DNA of 64,000 bases. Origin: Dyadobacter beijingensis DSM 21582. Lineage in GTDB: Bacteria > Bacteroidota > Bacteroidia > Cytophagales > Spirosomataceae. The notes under the pieces were generated by a model, which saw only the letters and a program-made list of their open reading frames with translations, made no database searches and had not been told where the DNA came from. The translations under genes and the position numbers were made by a program. The stretch spans positions 62,001 to 126,000 of the forward strand of contig NZ_KB907792.1 of the NCBI RefSeq assembly GCF_000382205.1, in the 5' to 3' direction. Positions 60,211-64,000 of this stretch are shown here, piece after piece (the stretch's first letter is position 1; the number at the start of each line of letters is the position of its first letter).

Positions 60211-61017
60211 ATGTCATTTCGTAAATCGCTGGTTCTCTTTATCTTTTTGGTGCTGCTGAATGCAGTGCAGCCGCTGCGCGCGCAGTCGCTGGCGCCTTTG
60301 AAGGAGTTTGATGTAAAAGAGGCGAAACAGGCTGTGGCGGTGGATGCGCAGCATTTTTATGTGATCAATAACAGCACCATTACAAAACATAGCAAGGCCG
60401 ATGGCAAGCTCGTGGCGACATGGGACGGGACCAGGGAAGGGATCGTGCATCTCAACAGCGGCGTGGTGATCAAAGGGAAAATGTATTGCGCCAATTCCAA
60501 CTACCCCGAGATCCCGATGACGAGTTCAGTGGAGATTTTTGATGTGAAAACGCTGACGCACGTCGGGACGCATAGTTTCGGCATCGCGCAGCACGGGTCG
60601 CTTACCTGGCTCGACCAGCGCGACGGGCATTGGTACATTGGTTTCGCGCACTATGCGGGTAAGGAAGCGAGCGAGGGGCGGGATGTTCGGTGGACGTCGC
60701 TTGTGAAGTATGATCCGGAATGGCGGCAGGTCGAGGCGTGGGTGTTTCCGAAGAACCTGATCGATTTGTTTACACCTAAAAGCAACTCCGGCGGCGCCTG
60801 GGGAAGTGATGGCTTACTCTATTGTACCGGTCACGATCGGGGTGAAGTGTATGTGTTGAAAATACCAAAATCGGGCTATACGCTGGAATATATACGCACA
60901 CTTCCGGCACCGATCGAAGGGCAGGGCATTGCGATCGATCGTACGGTGCCGGGCAAGTCGTTGCTGTACGGAATCCGCCGCAGTAAACACGCCGTCACCG
61001 TTTCTGAAATTCGCTAA
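60211..61017 (+). CDS. exported beta-propeller-like protein of unknown function
   Basis: The 268-residue protein has a signal peptide (LVLFIFLVLLNAVQPLRAQ). A series of short strand pairs of about 40 residues follows, consistent with a propeller of the quinoprotein-like type (FYVINNSTITKHSKADGKLV, GLLYCTGHDRGEVYVL, IEGQGIAIDRT). No haem site, metal motif or active site is evident. Relatives in databases tend to be labelled cycloisomerase-like without evidence, so I leave it unnamed. It lies 10 bp upstream of the phosphodiesterase-type gene on the same strand, and the two are probably co-transcribed. Confidence 0.65.
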   Translation: MSFRKSLVLFIFLVLLNAVQPLRAQSLAPLKEFDVKEAKQAVAVDAQHFYVINNSTITKHSKADGKLVATWDGTREGIVHLNSGVVIKGKMYCANSNYPEIPMTSSVEIFDVKTLTHVGTHSFGIAQHGSLTWLDQRDGHWYIGFAHYAGKEASEGRDVRWTSLVKYDPEWRQVEAWVFPKNLIDLFTPKSNSGGAWGSDGLLYCTGHDRGEVYVLKIPKSGYTLEYIRTLPAPIEGQGIAIDRTVPGKSLLYGIRRSKHAVTVSEIR

Positions 61018-61027
61018 TTGATTGGAT

Positions 61028-62584
61028 ATGATAAAGTTTAGATTGATTTTGTTGGGCCTTTTGTCATCGGTTTTTACGGCTGTGAACGGGCAGGATACTA
61101 CTTCCAGGGTAAATCATCGCTTTCGTTTCAAAACGCTGATCGTATTTTTCGACGGCTTGCGGCCCGACTATATCACCGAAGCGCAAATGCCTAACCTTTT
61201 CGCATTCAAAAAAGCGGCGGCGTGGGGCAAGCACCATCACAGCGTATTTCCGACGGTGACACGCGTCAATTCGGCTTCCTATGCCACCGGCGCTTATCCC
61301 GGAACACACGGGTTGCTGGGCAACTCGATTTACATTCCGGAAGTGGCCGCTAACAAGGCGATCGGTACCTCCCACAGCGATCTGAGCAAAATCCCCGGCG
61401 CAACTTCCGGCCCGTTGCTGACCGCGAAATCCCTCGGCGAAGTGCTCGCAGATGCGGGCCAGCGGATGATGGTATTCAGCTCCGGCACGACCGGACAGGC
61501 ATTTTTGCAAAACCACACCGTAAACGGCGCGGTCGTGAATCCCGACCTGATTCTGCCGGAAGCATTCAAGGCGCAGGTATTGAAGGAGATAGGAGAGGTT
61601 TCGAAAGCCGAGCCCGAAGATAATGGCCGTCACAAGTGGATCACCGACGCTCTTTTGAAATATGGCCTGGTCAAAAACGGGCCGCTGGTGAGCGCCATCT
61701 GGTTTTCCGACCCGGACGGCGCAGCGCATGAACACGGGATCGGTTCGCAGCAGGCGGTGGATGCGATCAGGTATGTCGATGGGCAGTTCGGCCGGATTAT
61801 GGCTGCATTGAAGGACAAAGGCCCCGATGAGCAATACAATGTTATCATTTCCACCGATCACGGTTTCGTGACCCACACCGGAAAGCAGGGGCTGGCCGAT
61901 TTCCTGATCAAACGAGGTTTTAAAAAAGACAAGGATTCGGATGATGTGGTGGTGGCCGAAGGCGCTATTTATGTCAAAAACCATGAGGCCAAAACGATCA
62001 AATCCATCGTAGCTGCATTGCACCAGGAGGAATGGGTAGGCGCGGTTTTTACCAAAGGCAGGAACAAAGGCGACATGCGAGGCTGGGTAAAAGGCACGCT
62101 TTCCTTCGACGCCATTCATTATAACCATCCCGAACGCACGGGCGACATCCTCGTAGCCCCCGACTGGAACGACGCGAAAAACGACAAAGGCTACGCCGGT
62201 ACCGACTATTCGGGAGGCGTAGCAGGCCACGGCGGGTCGAGCCCGTACGAAATCAACATCGCATTGCTGGCAGCAGGTCCCTACATTCGCAAAGGTGTGG
62301 ATTCGACGGCATTACCTACTTCCAATGTAGACATTATGCCTTCCGTGCTGGCTATATACGGGCTGCCGGTACCGGCGAGCGCCGACGGCCGGGTCGTTTA
62401 CGAAATTTTTCAGGACTTCCCGTACAGGGTCATGAAGCGGCCTGCGCCGAGGTTCAGAAAACGGATCGTCAGCGCCGAAGCCAGATATTCCTGGGGAACC
62501 TACCGGCTTTCCGCCGAAATATCCCAGCTGGATTCGAGGCGGTATGTCAATTATGCCAAAACCCAAAGAACGCCGGCCCATTAA
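61028..62584 (+). CDS. alkaline phosphatase-superfamily protein (nucleotide pyrophosphatase/phosphodiesterase type)
   Basis: The 518-residue exported enzyme starts at ATG 61028 (MIKFRLILLGLLSSVFTA). Metal and nucleophile sites of the superfamily can be followed: FFDGLRPDY (first Asp), a Thr within FPTVTRVNSASYATG as the likely nucleophile, DPDGAAHEHG (Asp/His pair), STDHGFVTH and GHGGSSPYE. It should hydrolyse phosphodiesters or pyrophosphates in the periplasm or at the cell surface. The 3' end overlaps a long hairpin. Its neighbours suggest a role in phosphate or nucleotide scavenging, but the substrate cannot be assigned. Confidence 0.85.
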   Translation: MIKFRLILLGLLSSVFTAVNGQDTTSRVNHRFRFKTLIVFFDGLRPDYITEAQMPNLFAFKKAAAWGKHHHSVFPTVTRVNSASYATGAYPGTHGLLGNSIYIPEVAANKAIGTSHSDLSKIPGATSGPLLTAKSLGEVLADAGQRMMVFSSGTTGQAFLQNHTVNGAVVNPDLILPEAFKAQVLKEIGEVSKAEPEDNGRHKWITDALLKYGLVKNGPLVSAIWFSDPDGAAHEHGIGSQQAVDAIRYVDGQFGRIMAALKDKGPDEQYNVIISTDHGFVTHTGKQGLADFLIKRGFKKDKDSDDVVVAEGAIYVKNHEAKTIKSIVAALHQEEWVGAVFTKGRNKGDMRGWVKGTLSFDAIHYNHPERTGDILVAPDWNDAKNDKGYAGTDYSGGVAGHGGSSPYEINIALLAAGPYIRKGVDSTALPTSNVDIMPSVLAIYGLPVPASADGRVVYEIFQDFPYRVMKRPAPRFRKRIVSAEARYSWGTYRLSAEISQLDSRRYVNYAKTQRTPAH

Positions 62585-62598
62585 TGGACCGGCGTTCT
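62567..62598. terminator. long hairpin overlapping the stop codon, shared by convergent genes
   Basis: AGAACGCCGG (62567-62576) pairs with CCGGCGTTCT (62589-62598). Inside, CCAT and ATGG pair around TA with one mismatch between the stems. The TAA of the phosphodiesterase gene (62582-62584) is in the loop. On the minus strand a T-rich stretch follows, so it may stop transcription both ways. Confidence 0.65.
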
Positions 62599-62616
62599 GG
62601 AATGAGCATTCTAAAA

Positions 62617-63129
62617 TCAGTTTTTGGCAAATGCGATTTTAATACTCCTTACCTCGCGAATCCATCGCGCCGGTTTTTTGTCTTTCGGGGCGATGATGCG
62701 GAACGGGCCTTCGCCGGCGGGTAACGGCTGTCCGTCCTTTTCGGTCGCCAGCAAGATCACCTGATCGGCAAATTCCGGGTCGATTTCGGCCAATGCGTAA
62801 AGCACCTCGTAGCCGTCCGCTGCGGTGATCAGGGCATATTTGGCCAGATTTTCACCGCGGAGTTTAGCGCCGGTCGTCACGCCCGCTTTTTCCAGCAGTT
62901 CGATGAGCGCTACGCCTTTGAACTCGTGCTCCTTGCCGTCGCGGTCCTTCACTTTGTGGCTGATCTGTTTCATCGCGGCCAGGTCCTGCATTTTCAGTTC
63001 GAGTGGCGTGGCAACCTCGCCGGAAATGCTGAGGGTGGTTGCGGTTTGCGCGTGCGTGTGCATCGCGAGCCCGCATACAAGCGTCGCGCACAATAGGATT
63101 TGACTAGTGAATGTCTTGATTTTTAGCAT
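62617..63129 (-). CDS. exported oxidoreductase molybdopterin-binding domain protein
   Basis: The 170-residue protein has a signal peptide (ILLCATLVCGLAMHTHAQ). A single sulfite-oxidase-like molybdopterin-binding fold follows (SISGEVATPLELKMQDLAAM, FKGVALIELLEKAG, YALITAADGYEVLYALAEID, PLPAGEGPFRIIAPKDK). The catalytic cysteine of full sulfite oxidases is absent and the length is only one domain, so it may bind a cofactor or ligand without the usual activity. It starts 1 bp after the stop of the cytochrome peroxidase gene, so both are in one transcript. Confidence 0.8.
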   Translation of the reverse strand: MLKIKTFTSQILLCATLVCGLAMHTHAQTATTLSISGEVATPLELKMQDLAAMKQISHKVKDRDGKEHEFKGVALIELLEKAGVTTGAKLRGENLAKYALITAADGYEVLYALAEIDPEFADQVILLATEKDGQPLPAGEGPFRIIAPKDKKPARWIREVRSIKIAFAKN

Positions 63130-63130
63130 C

Positions 63131-64000
63131 TTATTGAGCTTTTGAAATAGGGTTTGAAAATGCAGGATTGGTCATGAATGTCGAATCGGTGAGCATACCG
63201 AGGAATGCGATAATGTCCTTTTTGTCTTGCGGCGCAAGGCCTAGGCTTTTGCCGTCCGGCTCATTGGAGATATCCTGTAAAAAGCTGCTCAGCGTCGGAC
63301 TTTGGCGAATGTGGTCGCTGTAATGGTCGAGCACGGCTTCGATGGTTTTGAACCGGCCGTCGTGCATGTAGGGTGCCGTGAGCAGGATATTGCGCAGGGT
63401 AGGGACGCGGAAACGACCCTTATCCATGATTTGTCCTGTGATCTTTTCACGGCCCGCGTCCTCGAACGTGCTGTCGAGGCCGTTGTTGTGAAACAGCTCC
63501 TTGAACGTTTTAGGGCCGCCGTGACAGTGTCCGCAATTAGCCCCGCGAATACCTTTTTGCGGGTCGGGGTTGTTTTCGAAGAGCAGCATGCCCCGCATTT
63601 CGGCGGCGGTAGGCCGGTATTTTCCGGCCAGGTAGCGGTCGTAAGGCGAGTCGGCTGAAATGAGCGTTCTTTCGAACTGTGCCAATGCTTTTAAAATGTT
63701 CTGTTCCGAGATACCCTGTGGGCCGAATGCGCCTTGAAAAAGAGCGGGGTAGGGTGCCGTTTGTTGCAGTTTTCGCACCGATTCCGCCAGCGATTGTCCC
63801 ATTTCATGTGGGTCTGTGAGCGGGAATGCAGCCTGCGTTTCAAGGCTTTGCGAACGGCCATCCCAGAAAAAATTGCGCACCCACAGCAGGTTGGCGAGCG
63901 ACATCGAGCTGCGGGGCGTAAAGCTGCCGTCGACGCCGGGGCTCACGGGCCGGCCATCGGTGAATGCCAACCTTTGTTCATGGCAGCTCTCGCAGGAAAG
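63131..64000 (-). CDS. di-haem cytochrome c peroxidase (MauG/CcpA family), 5' end outside window
   Basis: The frame is open to the right edge and encodes the last 289 residues. The first haem site, CESCHE, lies at the very edge and is followed by LAFTDGRPVSPGVDG. The second is CGHCHGGPKTF, with PTLRNILLTAPYMHDGRF and a later helix supplying ligands. The family reduces hydrogen peroxide or makes amino-acid-derived cofactors in the periplasm. The signal peptide and the first part lie beyond the window. The stop is separated by one base from the start of the molybdopterin-binding gene. Confidence 0.88.
   Translation of the reverse strand, partial: LSCESCHEQRLAFTDGRPVSPGVDGSFTPRSSMSLANLLWVRNFFWDGRSQSLETQAAFPLTDPHEMGQSLAESVRKLQQTAPYPALFQGAFGPQGISEQNILKALAQFERTLISADSPYDRYLAGKYRPTAAEMRGMLLFENNPDPQKGIRGANCGHCHGGPKTFKELFHNNGLDSTFEDAGREKITGQIMDKGRFRVPTLRNILLTAPYMHDGRFKTIEAVLDHYSDHIRQSPTLSSFLQDISNEPDGKSLGLAPQDKKDIIAFLGMLTDSTFMTNPAFSNPISKAQ

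Noticed and set aside
61064..62230. 388-residue frame opposite the phosphodiesterase
   Set aside because: Antisense shadow with no motifs; the plus strand has all metal-site motifs.
1..64000. tRNA, rRNA, CRISPR array, prophage or attachment site
   Set aside because: No T-loop-like or rRNA sequence, regular spaced repeats, integrase or structural phage genes were recognised by eye.

Overview
The window looks like chromosome of a Bacteroidota bacterium of the Cytophagales/Spirosomaceae type, closest in style to Dyadobacter or Spirosoma. This is inferred from a type IX secretion sorting domain, several TonB receptors with carboxypeptidase-like N-termini, LytS/LytTR two-component pairs, a Bacteroidota-type -7 promoter element, a fused CcoN-CcoO oxidase and a moderately high GC content. 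No rRNA, tRNA, CRISPR array, insertion sequence or prophage was recognised.

Layout. 1-8 kb: a broken chloride-channel tail, a purine permease with an exported MTA/SAH-type nucleosidase, a large DUF6797-like c-type cytochrome protein, and a two-subunit Tat-exported molybdenum hydroxylase. 8-14 kb is the most accessory-looking stretch. It holds a DUF6934-like gene with a small partner, a methyltransferase dimerisation domain with no catalytic domain, and a run of three paralogous lipoproteins leading into a type IX-secreted PGAP1-like hydrolase. The hydrolase gene and one lipoprotein gene each carry a single in-frame TGA. 14-23 kb: an Oar-like TonB receptor, a GntR/LacI-hybrid regulator and a cluster of two-component genes. 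22.8-23.7 kb is almost gene-free but has a strong intrinsic terminator. 23.7-34.6 kb: two more TonB receptors, an Rpn-family nuclease, an orphan ECF sigma factor, a LytS/LytTR pair behind a receptor, and a hybrid histidine kinase. 34.6-37.6 kb: a DUF1801 protein, a large unknown Bacteroidota protein, and a DUF6169-like gene with a small partner.

37.7-50.1 kb is one long minus-strand respiratory locus. In transcription order it is ccoI, ccoS, ccoNO, ccoQP, ccoG, ccoH, a SafE-like membrane protein, hemN, a PAS histidine kinase, and a response regulator fused to a CRP-type DNA-binding module. It would build and mature a cbb3 oxidase and make haem without oxygen. It also seems to encode its own FixL/FixJ-FixK-like control: three CRP/FNR-type palindromes (TGA-N6-TCA) lie before ccoI, ccoS and hemN.

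50.2-57.4 kb: an OmpH/Skp-like chaperone, then a plus-strand sugar operon (PQQ-type dehydrogenase fused to PKD, cytochrome c and a carbohydrate-binding module; AGE epimerase; FucP-type transporter; ROK regulator). 57.5-64 kb: a putative glycosidase, a periplasmic propeller protein, an alkaline-phosphatase-superfamily enzyme, and the end of a cytochrome c peroxidase/molybdopterin-binding operon cut by the right edge.

The best candidates for something undescribed are the lipoprotein-array/secreted-hydrolase locus with its two TGA codons, and the self-contained cbb3 regulatory circuit.
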